Notes: a model not told the origin generated them from the sequence alone. Counted from the first letter of the stretch, positions 45,969 to 55,305 are shown. The stretch: DNA of 64,000 bases from JABFSM01 sp963762545 (GCA_963762545.1 CAVXLC010000007.1:186001-250000); one strand, 5' to 3'. Numbers and translations are program-made.

Positions 45969-47068
45969 TTCGGGGCCTCTTCGCCTTCGGGCTGACACTC
46001 GCGGCGTGCGCCCCCGCGGCCGCGCCGCCCAGCCCGATCGTGGCCGGGCGAACCGATTCACTCGCGGGCGCGCTGTACCGCAAGTTCGATCTCCCCGGCG
46101 TTTCCATTGCCGTGGCTCTGGCGGATGGCCGCATGTGGCGATGGCAGATGGGCAGCGCGGATCTTGACACCGGGCGCCGGATCGAGCGATCCACCGTGTT
46201 CCGGGTGGGCAGCGTGTCGAAGCTCTTTACCACCTCGATTGCGGCCCGGCTGGTTGCGGAGGGCAGGCTCGATCTCGACGCCCCGATCTCCCGGTACCTC
46301 CCGAGTCTTCCCGATCCCTATCGCAGCCTCACGGCGCGGCTCCTTGCCGGCCACCTCGCCGGCGTCCGCCACTATGGTCGAGGTGAGTTCGAAAACCACA
46401 CGCACTATCCATCCGTCGCGGCGGCGCTGACGATTTTTCTCAAGGATTCCCTGCTGACGCCGCCCGGATCCCGGTACTTCTATTCCAGCTACGGATTCAA
46501 TCTGTTGGGCGCGGTGCTGGAGGCCGCCTCCGGAAAGTCCTACCCCGAGCTGCTCGAAACCGAAGTGGCCCGACCGCTGGGGCTGGTGCGGACCGGGCTC
46601 GAGCCCTACGGCACGGCGAACCCGGGCCAGGCCCTCCCGTACACCAAGGACAGCAACGATAGGTATGAACCATCGCATCAGGTGGACTTGAGCGACCGGT
46701 GGCCGGCCGGGGGCGTGGTCTCCTCCGCGGAAGATCTGGCCCGCTTTGGTCTCGGCGTGTTCAGTCCCGGCTACCTCCCCGATTCGGTGCGCCTGCTGCT
46801 GCTCACCTCGCAGCACACCACGAACGGGGTCGCGATCCCGGTCGGGCTGGCTTGGCGCATCGCGAAGGATTCCCTGGGTCGCCGGTACGTCCACCATGGC
46901 GGCGCCTCGACCGGCGGCCGAGCGTTCATCTTGGTCTATCCCGATCAGGGAGTCGCGGTGGCCATGCTCTCCAACACCGAGGCCAACTTCGGTGAAGCCG
47001 AGGCGCTGGCTTTTGCGCGCCTCGGGCTCGCCTGCCGGTCCGGGAATTTGTGCGGGGTGCCCCGGTAA
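45965..47068 (+). CDS. Beta-lactamase-fold serine hydrolase lipoprotein
   Basis: This 367-residue protein has a short signal with lipobox (LTLAAC, Cys at about 15) and a serine beta-lactamase/DD-peptidase fold: Ser83-x-x-Lys86 in VGSVSKLFTT, a Tyr in FYSSYGFN, and HHGGASTG in place of the KTG box. The family includes esterases, D-aminopeptidases and peptidoglycan enzymes, so beta-lactam resistance should not be assumed. The GTG start at 45965 overlaps the permease stop. It ends one base from the convergent amidohydrolase. Confidence 0.9.
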   Translation: MIRGLFAFGLTLAACAPAAAPPSPIVAGRTDSLAGALYRKFDLPGVSIAVALADGRMWRWQMGSADLDTGRRIERSTVFRVGSVSKLFTTSIAARLVAEGRLDLDAPISRYLPSLPDPYRSLTARLLAGHLAGVRHYGRGEFENHTHYPSVAAALTIFLKDSLLTPPGSRYFYSSYGFNLLGAVLEAASGKSYPELLETEVARPLGLVRTGLEPYGTANPGQALPYTKDSNDRYEPSHQVDLSDRWPAGGVVSSAEDLARFGLGVFSPGYLPDSVRLLLLTSQHTTNGVAIPVGLAWRIAKDSLGRRYVHHGGASTGGRAFILVYPDQGVAVAMLSNTEANFGEAEALAFARLGLACRSGNLCGVPR

Positions 47069-47069
47069 A

Positions 47070-48362
47070 TCAGGGCACGCCACGAAGCCTCGCGAGGGCC
47101 GCGGAGTCGAGCCACCGGCCCCGCAGCACGACGCCAACCGGATGTCCCAGGGTCTCGAACCCCTCGAATGGATTGGCGTCGAGCAGGAGGAGATCGGCGC
47201 GCCGGCCCGGCGCCACCGTCCCCCAGTCGCCGGCCTCCCGCATGAACCGGGCGGGTGCGCTGGTCGCCGCCTCGAGCGCCTGGTAGCGCGTCAGCCCGGC
47301 CTCGACCAGCGCGTCGAGCTCCCGCTGCAGCGAATAGCCGGGCACCAGGACCGCATTGGGCAGATCGGTTCCCGCGAGCAGGGGAACGCCGGCCTTGGCC
47401 AGCGCCCCGGCCAGTCGCAGCTGATACTCGGTCCATCGGTTATACCGGACGCCCGGCTGAACCGGTCGGTTGCCCTTGAGCCGGCTGCTCACCGATGTCC
47501 AGAATTCCCGCAGCTCGGCCGGCGCCGCGCGGGCCTCGGGTCGGCTCGTGAGGGAATCGAACCGCCCGGTCGCGATCAGGGCGAGCTGGATCATGCTTTC
47601 GAGCGTCGGAGTCACCCACATCCCGGAGCGCTTGATCCGTTCCGCAATCACCGGAATCTGCAGCGTGTCCAGGTCGTGTCCCACCGTCGCCGCCACCGTC
47701 TTGTCGAGGTGCTCCAGGCCCGTCATGCCGGACGCCAGTACGCCGTCGAACCCGACCGACTCGGGAATATGCCCTGAAGAGAGCATCTTCAACCGGCGCG
47801 ACGCACCGACAGCCGCGTCGAACACCTCCTTTGAAATCCCGTCGTAGATCTTGATCTGGTCATACCCCGCGGCATGCTGTGCCACGACGACGGCGTCCGC
47901 CTCGGCGGCGGTCGTGGGCGTGACCTTGTTGGACCAGGGAATCCCCGGTCCGGCAATCATCGGCCCGCTCACGATCAGGTTCGGACCGGTCAGCGAATCC
48001 GCCTCGATGCTGCGTCGCCACCCGAGCACACGGGGGGAGCCATTGAGATCCCGCACCGTCAATACGCCGTAGCCGATGTATGACGAGAGCTCCTCGGTGC
48101 CGGAGAGGTGCACGTGCATATCGGCCAGGCCGGGCAGCAGGTACCTGCCCCGACCGTCCACCACTGTGGAGCCGGCCGGAATCGCCGTCGCGGCAGCCGG
48201 GCCGATCGCCAGAATGCGTCCGCCCGCGACCACCACATTCTGGTGCCGGAGCACCTCGGGACCGGCCATCGGCAGCACGGAGACATCGCGGACGGCCAGA
48301 GTATCCGGCGCCGGCCGCGATCCGCCCAGCAGCAGGGCGGCGATCAGCGCGTCACGAAACAT
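47070..48362 (-). CDS. Amidohydrolase family protein
   Basis: This 430-residue imidazolonepropionase-like amidohydrolase is related to the enzyme at 36249. Metal motifs: His83 and His85 (ADMHVHL), Lys in YDQIKIYDG, SSGHIPES, LEHLDKTV and LLAGTDLPN. A weak signal peptide is visible (MFRDALIAALLLGG). The ATG at 48362 lies inside the last codons of the upstream PaaX-type gene (11-bp overlap), so the two are probably co-transcribed. Substrate unknown. Confidence 0.9.
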   Translation of the reverse strand: MFRDALIAALLLGGSRPAPDTLAVRDVSVLPMAGPEVLRHQNVVVAGGRILAIGPAAATAIPAGSTVVDGRGRYLLPGLADMHVHLSGTEELSSYIGYGVLTVRDLNGSPRVLGWRRSIEADSLTGPNLIVSGPMIAGPGIPWSNKVTPTTAAEADAVVVAQHAAGYDQIKIYDGISKEVFDAAVGASRRLKMLSSGHIPESVGFDGVLASGMTGLEHLDKTVAATVGHDLDTLQIPVIAERIKRSGMWVTPTLESMIQLALIATGRFDSLTSRPEARAAPAELREFWTSVSSRLKGNRPVQPGVRYNRWTEYQLRLAGALAKAGVPLLAGTDLPNAVLVPGYSLQRELDALVEAGLTRYQALEAATSAPARFMREAGDWGTVAPGRRADLLLLDANPFEGFETLGHPVGVVLRGRWLDSAALARLRGVP

Positions 48363-49242
48363 GGGGAGAGTCCTGGATTGAGAGATGAACCCGCGCCATG
48401 AGGGCATCGGCGAACCGGATGGCGCCGGGAAGAAAGGAGCGGTAGAGCCGCCGGGCCAGCGCCCGGGCGGCGGTGCCGGGCCAGGCTCTGGGGAGCAGGG
48501 GGAGCGGGAGATCCGGATCGTTCCACGCGATCTCGAGATATTCGAACACGACTGCGAACCGCATCAGGAACGCCTGCTCGGGAGCGCGGGCGAGCCGCGA
48601 CACGGCGTCCCGGCGATACTTCGCGACAAAGGCGCGGTACCGATCCGCAAGATCATCGAGCGACCAGTGCCGCGCGACGAATTGGCGGTCCCCTTCCCCG
48701 TGCACCCTGCGGCAACGGAACACATCCAGCACGTCCCGGATGCCCAGCTCGGCGGCGGCCGAGAGCAGTCGGGCCGACCGGTCCCGCGGATGAATCAGGA
48801 GGCCGGCCCCGGTCGACGCGAAACCCTCGACCCGCGCGATTCCCCGGAACCGCTCCCGCTCCACGCGCCCTTCCGACCCAGGCTGGAACTGCACCAGAGT
48901 CCACTCACCGTCCCACCCTGCGGGGGCCTCCTGCATGATCTTCTCGAGGCCGGCTTCGGCCTCGGCCCGCGCGAAGGGAGTCAGGCGGTAGAGCTTCATC
49001 CGGCCGACGGATCGCGAGGCCAGCTCCCGGCTCCCCTCCATCCGGTAGAGGGTCTGCCGGATCGCCCCGGTCTCATGCCCCAGCGCGCCCAGCGCCGAGA
49101 CCAGCCAGGGTCCCGGCAGCTCGCCGCCACGCCGCGTGCCGTAGTAGCTGAACGCCGAGTAGACGCTGTAGCTGACCGGGGCGTCCAGGACCGCGGCGCG
49201 GTAGGGGGCCGGCGAACCGGTGGGACGGCTGATAGTTGACAT
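48352..49242 (-). CDS. PaaX-family transcriptional regulator
   Basis: This protein of about 296 residues has the PaaX layout: an N-terminal winged helix (YSVYSAFSYYG..., GAIRQTLYRMEGSRELASRSVGRMKLYRLTP), a central Cas2-like domain (GEWTLVQFQPG) and a C-terminal helical domain. PaaX represses phenylacetate genes and responds to an acyl-CoA. Here the divergent neighbour is an acyl-CoA synthetase, so a CoA-thioester effector is plausible. ATGs at 49254, 49248 and 49242 all lie within the inverted-repeat operator, so the true start is unresolved and may be leaderless. Confidence 0.85.
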   Translation of the reverse strand: MSTISRPTGSPAPYRAAVLDAPVSYSVYSAFSYYGTRRGGELPGPWLVSALGALGHETGAIRQTLYRMEGSRELASRSVGRMKLYRLTPFARAEAEAGLEKIMQEAPAGWDGEWTLVQFQPGSEGRVERERFRGIARVEGFASTGAGLLIHPRDRSARLLSAAAELGIRDVLDVFRCRRVHGEGDRQFVARHWSLDDLADRYRAFVAKYRRDAVSRLARAPEQAFLMRFAVVFEYLEIAWNDPDLPLPLLPRAWPGTAARALARRLYRSFLPGAIRFADALMARVHLSIQDSPHVS

Positions 49243-49275
49243 GTTCATAGGCATGTACGGATTCTTGTCAACTAT
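49232..49275. promoter_or_regulatory. Long-spaced inverted repeat operator between PaaX-like and acyl-CoA synthetase genes
   Basis: ATAGTTGACA (49232-49241) and its exact reverse complement TGTCAACTAT (49266-49275) are separated by 24 bp. Each arm contains a TTGACA -35-like hexamer reading inward. On the minus strand TATGAA follows at 16-bp spacing. Half-sites this far apart resemble the known PaaX operator (TGATTC-N27-GAATCA) in layout but not in sequence. Confidence 0.6.
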
Positions 49276-49336
49276 TGTTCCAGCCGTCCCGGTCGTCTGG
49301 TTGCGCCGGGTCCCCGCCCGGCGTTTCTTGGGTCCC

Positions 49337-50845
49337 ATGTCCCGGTCCGAGCTGCTTCCGCTGATCCGGTCCGCCGCGGAACACCCGCGGCGGACCGCGA
49401 TCGTCGATGCCGCGGGCGACCACCGCTACGCTGACCTGCTGGACGTCTCCGCCCGCCTCGCCTCCGCTCTCCTCGACGGCGTCACGGACTTCGCGGAGGC
49501 GCGCGTCGCGTTCCTGGTGCCTCCGGGGTTCGATCATGTCGCGGTGCAATGGGGCATCTGGCGGGCCGGCGGGGTGGCGGTGCCGCTGGCGACCTCGCAC
49601 CCGGCCTCGGAGCTCGAGTACGTGATCCGGGATTCCGGTGCCGGCATCGTGGTGGGTGACGCGGGGTCCGAGGCGTTGCTCGAGCCGCTCGCGCGGGCTG
49701 CCGGCGCGCGCTTCCTCTCCGTGGCCGAGGCGCGGCGTCATGATCCCGGCGCGTTTCCGGTCGTGGCGGAGAAACGGCGCGCCATGATGGTCTACACCAG
49801 CGGAACCACCGGAAAGCCGAAGGGTGTCGTGGTCACCCATGCCAACCTCCGGGCCCAGATCACTTCGCTGATCGAGGCGTGGGCCTGGAACGCCACGGAC
49901 CGGATTCTCCTGGTGCTGCCGCTGCACCACGTGCATGGGATCGTCAACGTAGTCGGCTGCGCTCTGTGGTCCGGCGCCGTGTGCGAGATGCTCCCCAGAT
50001 TCGACGCCGCGGAAACCTGGCAGTGCCTCGAGTCGGGCCGGCTCACCCTGTTCATGGCGGTGCCGACCATCTACCACAAGCTGATCGGCGCGTGGGACGC
50101 GGCATCTCCGGAGCGTCAGGCCCGCATGTCGGCGGCGTGCCGGGGCCTGCGGCTCATGGTCTCGGGCTCCGCCGCGCTGCCGGTCCAGACGCTGGAACGC
50201 TGGCGCGAGATCAGCGGGCATACCCTGCTGGAACGCTACGGCATGACCGAGCTTGGCATGGCGCTCTCAAACCCGCTCGCCGGGCCACGCCGGCCGGGCT
50301 TCGTCGGCGTGCCGCTGCCCGGGGTGGAGGTCCGCCTGGTCGACGATCGCGGTGACGGGGTGCCGCCCGGCGCGCCCGGCGAGATCGAGGTACGGGGCGA
50401 CAACGTGTTCCTGGAGTACTGGCGCCGGCCGGCTGACACGGCCGCCGCGTTCCGGGACGGCTGGTTCAGGACCGGCGACACGGCCGTGGTCGAGGACGGA
50501 TCGTTTCGCATCCTGGGCCGGAGCAGCGTCGACATCATCAAGACCGGGGGATTCAAGGTATCGGCCCTCGAGATCGAGGAAGTGCTGCGCACCCATCCCG
50601 CAATCGCGGAATGCGCCGTCGTGGGCATTCCGGACGAGGAGTGGGGTGAGCGGGTCTGCGTGGCGGTGGAGCCGGCCCCCGCTGCCGAGCTCACGCTCCA
50701 GGCGCTGCAGGCGTGGGCGAAGGAACGGCTGGCCCCCTACAAGGTGCCCCGGGCCTTCCGAACGGTGGCCGCACTCCCCCGCAATGCCATGGGCAAGGTC
50801 CTGAAACCCGAGGTCGCCGCGCTGTTCGCTGCAGCAAAGCCCTGA
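49337..50845 (+). CDS. ACSF3/MatB-like malonyl-CoA synthetase
   Basis: This 502-residue AMP-forming acyl-CoA synthetase has the P-loop YTSGTTGKPKG, LPLHHVHGIVNVVG, LFMAVPTIYHKLIGAW, ERYGMTELGMALSNP, WFRTGDTAVVEDG and the C-terminal Lys region NAMGKVLK. The HHVHG and AVPTIY segments closely resemble eukaryotic ACSF3 and bacterial MatB, which activate malonate or methylmalonate. The ATG at 49337 is preferred; an upstream frame from 49220 crosses the operator. Divergent from PaaX, its likely regulator. Confidence 0.88.
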   Translation: MSRSELLPLIRSAAEHPRRTAIVDAAGDHRYADLLDVSARLASALLDGVTDFAEARVAFLVPPGFDHVAVQWGIWRAGGVAVPLATSHPASELEYVIRDSGAGIVVGDAGSEALLEPLARAAGARFLSVAEARRHDPGAFPVVAEKRRAMMVYTSGTTGKPKGVVVTHANLRAQITSLIEAWAWNATDRILLVLPLHHVHGIVNVVGCALWSGAVCEMLPRFDAAETWQCLESGRLTLFMAVPTIYHKLIGAWDAASPERQARMSAACRGLRLMVSGSAALPVQTLERWREISGHTLLERYGMTELGMALSNPLAGPRRPGFVGVPLPGVEVRLVDDRGDGVPPGAPGEIEVRGDNVFLEYWRRPADTAAAFRDGWFRTGDTAVVEDGSFRILGRSSVDIIKTGGFKVSALEIEEVLRTHPAIAECAVVGIPDEEWGERVCVAVEPAPAAELTLQALQAWAKERLAPYKVPRAFRTVAALPRNAMGKVLKPEVAALFAAAKP

Positions 50846-50954
50846 TTCGCTGCGTCTTCGTTTACGGGCTCCCTCCAATGCCGTATTGGTCCCGGTGACC
50901 ACCGGGGCTTCCCTCCGCCCGGTCCCGAACCGTACCGGCGACGCGGGAGCTCAT

Positions 50955-53381
50955 ATGATGGAAGGTCTGCGGCAGGACGTGCACTACGCCCTTCGTACCC
51001 TGCGAAAGACGCCCGGCTATACCGCGTTCGCACTGCTGACCGTGGCGCTGGGCACGGGAGCCAGCACCGCGGTGTTCAGCATGGTCAACGGAGTGCTGCT
51101 TCGCGCCCTGCCCTATCCCAACGCCGATCGGGTGGTCCGGCTGACCCAGCCGCAGGAGCGGAACGCCGGCACCGATGCCGGCTTCTCCGTGGTCGAGGTC
51201 GGTGACTTCCGCGCCGCCCGGACGCTCGACGGCGTGGCCGAGTACCACTCGATGCCGTTCCAGCTGTATGGCCGGGGCGAGCCGCAGCGGGTCCAGACCG
51301 GCGTGGTGTCCGACGTGTTCTTCGATCTCCTGGGGGTGCGCCCGCTGCTGGGGCGGTTGTTCGCTCGGGGCGAGGACGCGATCGGCGCGCCGCCGGTCGT
51401 GGTGTTGAGCTATCGCTACTGGCGGGAACGCCTGGGAGGCGATCCGGCCGTCGTGGGCAGCACGTTCACCATGAACGACAAGATTCACCAGATCATCGGC
51501 GTGCTTCCCCCGCTGCCGGCCTATCCCGACGACAACGACATCTGGATGCCCGCCGGGGCGTGTCCGTTCCGGTCCGACCCGAGCATGATGAACATGCGAA
51601 ACATGCGCATGGTGCAGGCCTTCGGACGGATTCGGGCCGGAGCCGATGTATCCACCGCCCGCGCCGAGGTGGCTGCGGTCGCGCGGCGCCAGCACGACGC
51701 GTATCCCTCGGCGTATCGGCCGACCAATCCGCTGGGTATCGCCACCACGCAGCTGTTTACCGAGCTCACGGGCCAGGCGCGGCCCATTCTGTTCACGCTG
51801 CTGGCCGCGTCGGGGTTTCTGCTCCTCATCGCGGCGGCGAATTTCACAAACCTCACCCTGGCCCGGCAGCTCCGCCGGTCGCATGAGTTCACCCTCCGCG
51901 GGGCGCTCGGCGCGGGTGGCGGGCGGCTGGTGCGACAGCTCGCCGTCGAGAGCCTCTGCATCACCGTGCCCGGCGGCGCTCTGGGGACCCTCATCGCCTT
52001 GGCCGGGCTGGGCGTGTTTCGGCGCCTCGCCGAACGGGTGACGCCGCGGGCAAGCGACATCGGACTCGATATCCGGGTCCTGGGTTTCGCGGTGCTGCTC
52101 AGCATCCTGGTGGGGATGCTGGCGGGGGTCGCGCCGTTTGCGCGGGTGCGCCGGACCCTCTCCGAGGCGGCGCGGCGGGGAAACGCCGCCAGCGACGGCC
52201 CCCGCGAGGGCCGGCTCCGGAGTACCCTGGTGACGGTGCAGCTCACCGTCGCCTTCGTCGTGCTGGTCGCGGCGGGGCTGATGACCCGGAGCCTGCTCCT
52301 CCTGGAGCGCGTGGACCGCATGCCCGACGCGGCGAGCGTGGCGACGGCACGGGTGGATCTCGACTGGACCCGTTATACCTCGAACGCGCAGGCGAGACTT
52401 TTCTCGGATCAGCTGCTGGAGCGACTCGAAGGCACGCCCGGGGTCGAGACGGCGGCGATCGCCTCGGATTTTCCGCTCAACAGCGCCCAGCCGTTCCGGG
52501 TGCCGTTCCTGGTGTCGCGCGCCGAGGGGGAAGCGGCCTCGATGGTGCGTGCCGACATCACCTCGGTCGGCCCCGGCTACTTCGCCGCGATGGGCATCCC
52601 ACTGCTGGCCGGGAGAGTATTCACGGCGGCGGACCGCGACACGATCAGTGCGCCCGCGATCGTCGGGCAGCGATTCGCCAGGACCTACTGGCCCGGCCAC
52701 GATCCGGTAGGTCAGCGGGTGTCGGCGGACAGCGGGCTGACCTGGCACACCGTCGTCGGGGTCGTCGGTGATGTCCATCAGAACAGCCTGAGCGGAGAGC
52801 TGACCGACGAGGTATATCTCCCCTTCGCATCCTCTCCGTCGACCACCCTCCGCGTCTTGATACGCACCAGAGGTGCGTCGGAGTGGGTCGAGGGCCGGCT
52901 GCGTGCGGTTGTCAAGGAGCTCGACGACAAGCAGCCCATGGACGAGTTCCGCACCCTGCTCGACGTGCGCAATGGGCGTCTTACAGGGCCGCGCCTGACT
53001 ACGGTGCTGCTCTTGAGCTTTGCGGGCCTCGCGCTGCTGATCACCGCCGCGGGGGTGAACGGTGTGGTGGCGAACAGCGTGGGCCAGCGGCTCCGGGAAA
53101 TCGCGATCCGGCAGGCCCTCGGCGCAACGGGGCGTCAGATCATGGCCAGCCTGCTGGTGCCCCTGCTCATCACGATCGGGGTCGGTCTCGCGGCGGGAGT
53201 GCTCGTTGCGGCACCCCTTTCACGACTCATGGCGGGACTGCTCTACCAAGTGCGACCGACCGATGTCCTGACCCACGCGACGGTCGGACTGATGCTGGCG
53301 GCGGTGGCTGTTCTTGCCGCCGTGATTCCAGCCCGGATGGCGCTCCGGGTGGACCCGGTCCGGGTGCTCCGGGGCGAATAG
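50955..53381 (+). CDS. Orphan ADOP-type ABC permease lacking the N-terminal domain
   Basis: This 808-residue protein has two MacB periplasmic/FtsX units, beginning LRQDVHYALRTLRKTPGYTAFALLTVALG. Unlike the two other permeases in the window it lacks the first ~80-residue cytoplasmic domain and has no PadR gene beside it. ATGs at 50955 and 50958 follow GGAG. The acyl-CoA synthetase gene ends 109 bp upstream. A short inverted repeat CCAAT-N5-ATTGG lies between them (50875-50889), of doubtful meaning. No ATPase partner is present. Confidence 0.92.
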   Translation: MMEGLRQDVHYALRTLRKTPGYTAFALLTVALGTGASTAVFSMVNGVLLRALPYPNADRVVRLTQPQERNAGTDAGFSVVEVGDFRAARTLDGVAEYHSMPFQLYGRGEPQRVQTGVVSDVFFDLLGVRPLLGRLFARGEDAIGAPPVVVLSYRYWRERLGGDPAVVGSTFTMNDKIHQIIGVLPPLPAYPDDNDIWMPAGACPFRSDPSMMNMRNMRMVQAFGRIRAGADVSTARAEVAAVARRQHDAYPSAYRPTNPLGIATTQLFTELTGQARPILFTLLAASGFLLLIAAANFTNLTLARQLRRSHEFTLRGALGAGGGRLVRQLAVESLCITVPGGALGTLIALAGLGVFRRLAERVTPRASDIGLDIRVLGFAVLLSILVGMLAGVAPFARVRRTLSEAARRGNAASDGPREGRLRSTLVTVQLTVAFVVLVAAGLMTRSLLLLERVDRMPDAASVATARVDLDWTRYTSNAQARLFSDQLLERLEGTPGVETAAIASDFPLNSAQPFRVPFLVSRAEGEAASMVRADITSVGPGYFAAMGIPLLAGRVFTAADRDTISAPAIVGQRFARTYWPGHDPVGQRVSADSGLTWHTVVGVVGDVHQNSLSGELTDEVYLPFASSPSTTLRVLIRTRGASEWVEGRLRAVVKELDDKQPMDEFRTLLDVRNGRLTGPRLTTVLLLSFAGLALLITAAGVNGVVANSVGQRLREIAIRQALGATGRQIMASLLVPLLITIGVGLAAGVLVAAPLSRLMAGLLYQVRPTDVLTHATVGLMLAAVAVLAAVIPARMALRVDPVRVLRGE

Positions 53382-53388
53382 ACAGGCC

Positions 53389-54795
53389 TCACGGCGCCGT
53401 GGCCATCGGCGGCGACCCGATGGGATGCAGGCCCTGGAGCAGCCCGGCCAGCGCAAGCACCGTTTCCTCTCCCGCGGGCGGCCCCACGATCTGCATGCCG
53501 ACGGGCATGCCGTCCGGGTCGAGGCCGCAGGGCACCGATGCCACCGGCAGGCCGGCGAGGCTGAGCACGAACGTGGGAGCGAACCAGTCGACGTAAGTCT
53601 GCATCTGCTTCCCGGCGACGGTCTCGGGATAGTTCTGCTCGACCGGAAACGGCGGCACCGCCATGGTGGGCGTGATCAGGTGATCGTAGCGCTGAAAAAG
53701 CTCATGGAGTCGGTGCCAGATCCGCCCCCGCACCGTCTCCGCCTGCCCGAGGTCTCCGCCGACAGCCTCGACACCCGCTCTCGTATTGTTCCGTACGTTG
53801 ACTCCGAAATCTTCCAGCATGTCCATCCGACCCGACATCCACGACGCGAACCAGTGACCCCGAAGGGCGAGGAATGCGTCCCGGCCGTCGCTCAGGTCCA
53901 GATCGATCGAGTCTACGTGCACTCCGTGTTGCGTCAGCTGGTCGGCGGCGCGGCGACACACCGCCTCAATGGCCGGATCGATGCCGATCCGGGCAATGTC
54001 GGCGCAATAGGCCACCCGGAGCCCGGGCAGCGGGCCCTTCCCGACGGCGGCGACGAAGTCCCGGTGCTGCATCGGCTGCCAGAGCGGTGAGAGCGCGGAT
54101 GGCCCGGCGATGGCCTGAAGCATGAGCGCCACGTCGAGCGCGGTACGGGCCATCGGGCCGCTCACCAGGAGGGTGTCCCACACGAAATCGGTCGGCACGG
54201 TGGGCACCAGTCCGGGTGACGGTCGGAGCCCCACGACGCCGCAGAAGGAGGCCGGCATGCGGAGCGAGCCGCCCAGATCGGTGCCTTCGGCGAGCGCGAT
54301 CATCCCCGTGGCGAGGCCGACCGCGCCGCCGCCGGTGGATCCGCCGGCGCTCTTGTCGGGGTTCCAGGGGTTTCGAGTCCGGCCGAAGACGTCGTTCCAG
54401 GTATTGCCTCCCGCCGCGAACTCCGGGGTGTTGGTCTTCCCCAGGATGATGGCATCCGCGGCACGGAGCCGCTGAACCACCAGCGCATCCTGCGCGGGGA
54501 CGTGATCGGCGTAGAGCGGCGAGCCGAAGGTGGTGCGCAGGCCCTTGACCTGGGTCACGTCCTTGATGCCGACCGGCACGCCGGCCAGCGGGCCGACCGG
54601 CTCTCCGCGCGCAATGCGCTGTTCCAGCGCGCGGGCGTCGTCCAGCGCCTGCGGGTTCAGGGTGACGATGGCATTGAGACGGGGATTGAGTGTCGCGATG
54701 CGCCCGAGCGCGGCCTCGACCACGGCTACCGGGCTCAGCTCCCGGGCGGCGACCCGTCGTGCGACGGTCGCAGCGCTGAGATCGTGCAACTTCAC
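53389..54795 (-). CDS. Amidase signature family amidase
   Basis: This 468-residue enzyme has the Ser-cisSer-Lys triad: Lys78 in VGIKDVT, Ser153 in GGSTGGGAVG and Ser177 in GTDLGGSLRMP. The family hydrolyses carboxamides, and GatA is a relative. No GatB or GatC gene is present, so a stand-alone amidase is likely. It is third in a leftward run after a small open frame and a CoxG-like gene, 48 bp downstream of the latter. Ends convergent to the orphan permease with 7 bp between. Confidence 0.92.
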   Translation of the reverse strand: MKLHDLSAATVARRVAARELSPVAVVEAALGRIATLNPRLNAIVTLNPQALDDARALEQRIARGEPVGPLAGVPVGIKDVTQVKGLRTTFGSPLYADHVPAQDALVVQRLRAADAIILGKTNTPEFAAGGNTWNDVFGRTRNPWNPDKSAGGSTGGGAVGLATGMIALAEGTDLGGSLRMPASFCGVVGLRPSPGLVPTVPTDFVWDTLLVSGPMARTALDVALMLQAIAGPSALSPLWQPMQHRDFVAAVGKGPLPGLRVAYCADIARIGIDPAIEAVCRRAADQLTQHGVHVDSIDLDLSDGRDAFLALRGHWFASWMSGRMDMLEDFGVNVRNNTRAGVEAVGGDLGQAETVRGRIWHRLHELFQRYDHLITPTMAVPPFPVEQNYPETVAGKQMQTYVDWFAPTFVLSLAGLPVASVPCGLDPDGMPVGMQIVGPPAGEETVLALAGLLQGLHPIGSPPMATAP

Positions 54796-54843
54796 TGCGG
54801 GCCCCCGGGGTTCCCAGCGTTGGATCCGGCGAATCGCTTGATG

Positions 54844-55305
54844 TCACCCGGCATTGTTTCCCAGTCTGCGGTCCAGTTCCGCGCTCATGGCCTCGAGACC
54901 CTGCCTCAGCATCATGCGGCTCACCGAATCGAGCAGCCGCTGGCCCACCATGGCGATTCGGCCGCCGACGGTCATATCCGCCTGGTAGTGCATCGTGGTG
55001 CGGAGACCCTCGGCGGTGAGCCGGACCGCGGCGCCGCCGCGCGTAAAGCCGAAGCGCCCCTGCCCTTCGATCTGCATCCGGTAGCTCTCGGGAACCAACT
55101 TGTCGGTGATCGTGACGACGATGTCGAATTCGGCCGCCGTGATCGGCCCGACGCCGAGGCTCATGGTGCCCTCATACCGGTCCTCGCTCACCCGCACCAT
55201 GCTGCTGGCGCCGGGCAGCGTCTTGGCCAGAACCTCCGGATCGAGCAACAGCTTCCAGACTACCTCGCGCGGACCGGGGAAGGTGTAGGTGCCTTCGACG
55301 ATCAT
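54844..55305 (-). CDS. CoxG-like SRPBCC family protein
   Basis: This 153-residue START/SRPBCC-fold protein resembles the carbon monoxide dehydrogenase subunit G family: GTYTFPGPREVVWKLLLDPEVLAKTLPG at the start, then YEGTMSLGVGPI and RLTAEGLRTTMHYQADMTVGGRIAMVGQRLLDS. CoxG helps membrane attachment or maturation of CO dehydrogenase, but no coxMSL genes are here, so its role is unclear; many such proteins are general ligand-binding proteins. The ATG overlaps the stop of a possible small upstream gene by 4 bp. Confidence 0.88.
   Translation of the reverse strand: MIVEGTYTFPGPREVVWKLLLDPEVLAKTLPGASSMVRVSEDRYEGTMSLGVGPITAAEFDIVVTITDKLVPESYRMQIEGQGRFGFTRGGAAVRLTAEGLRTTMHYQADMTVGGRIAMVGQRLLDSVSRMMLRQGLEAMSAELDRRLGNNAG

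Noticed and set aside
45965..47068. Calling the serine hydrolase a beta-lactamase resistance gene
   Set aside because: Only the SxxK and an HHGG box are clear; the family is broad and most members do not hydrolyse beta-lactams.
50875..50889. CCAAT-N5-ATTGG before the orphan permease as a third PadR-like operator
   Set aside because: Arms are only 5 bp and do not match CCATAR; there is no PadR gene beside it.
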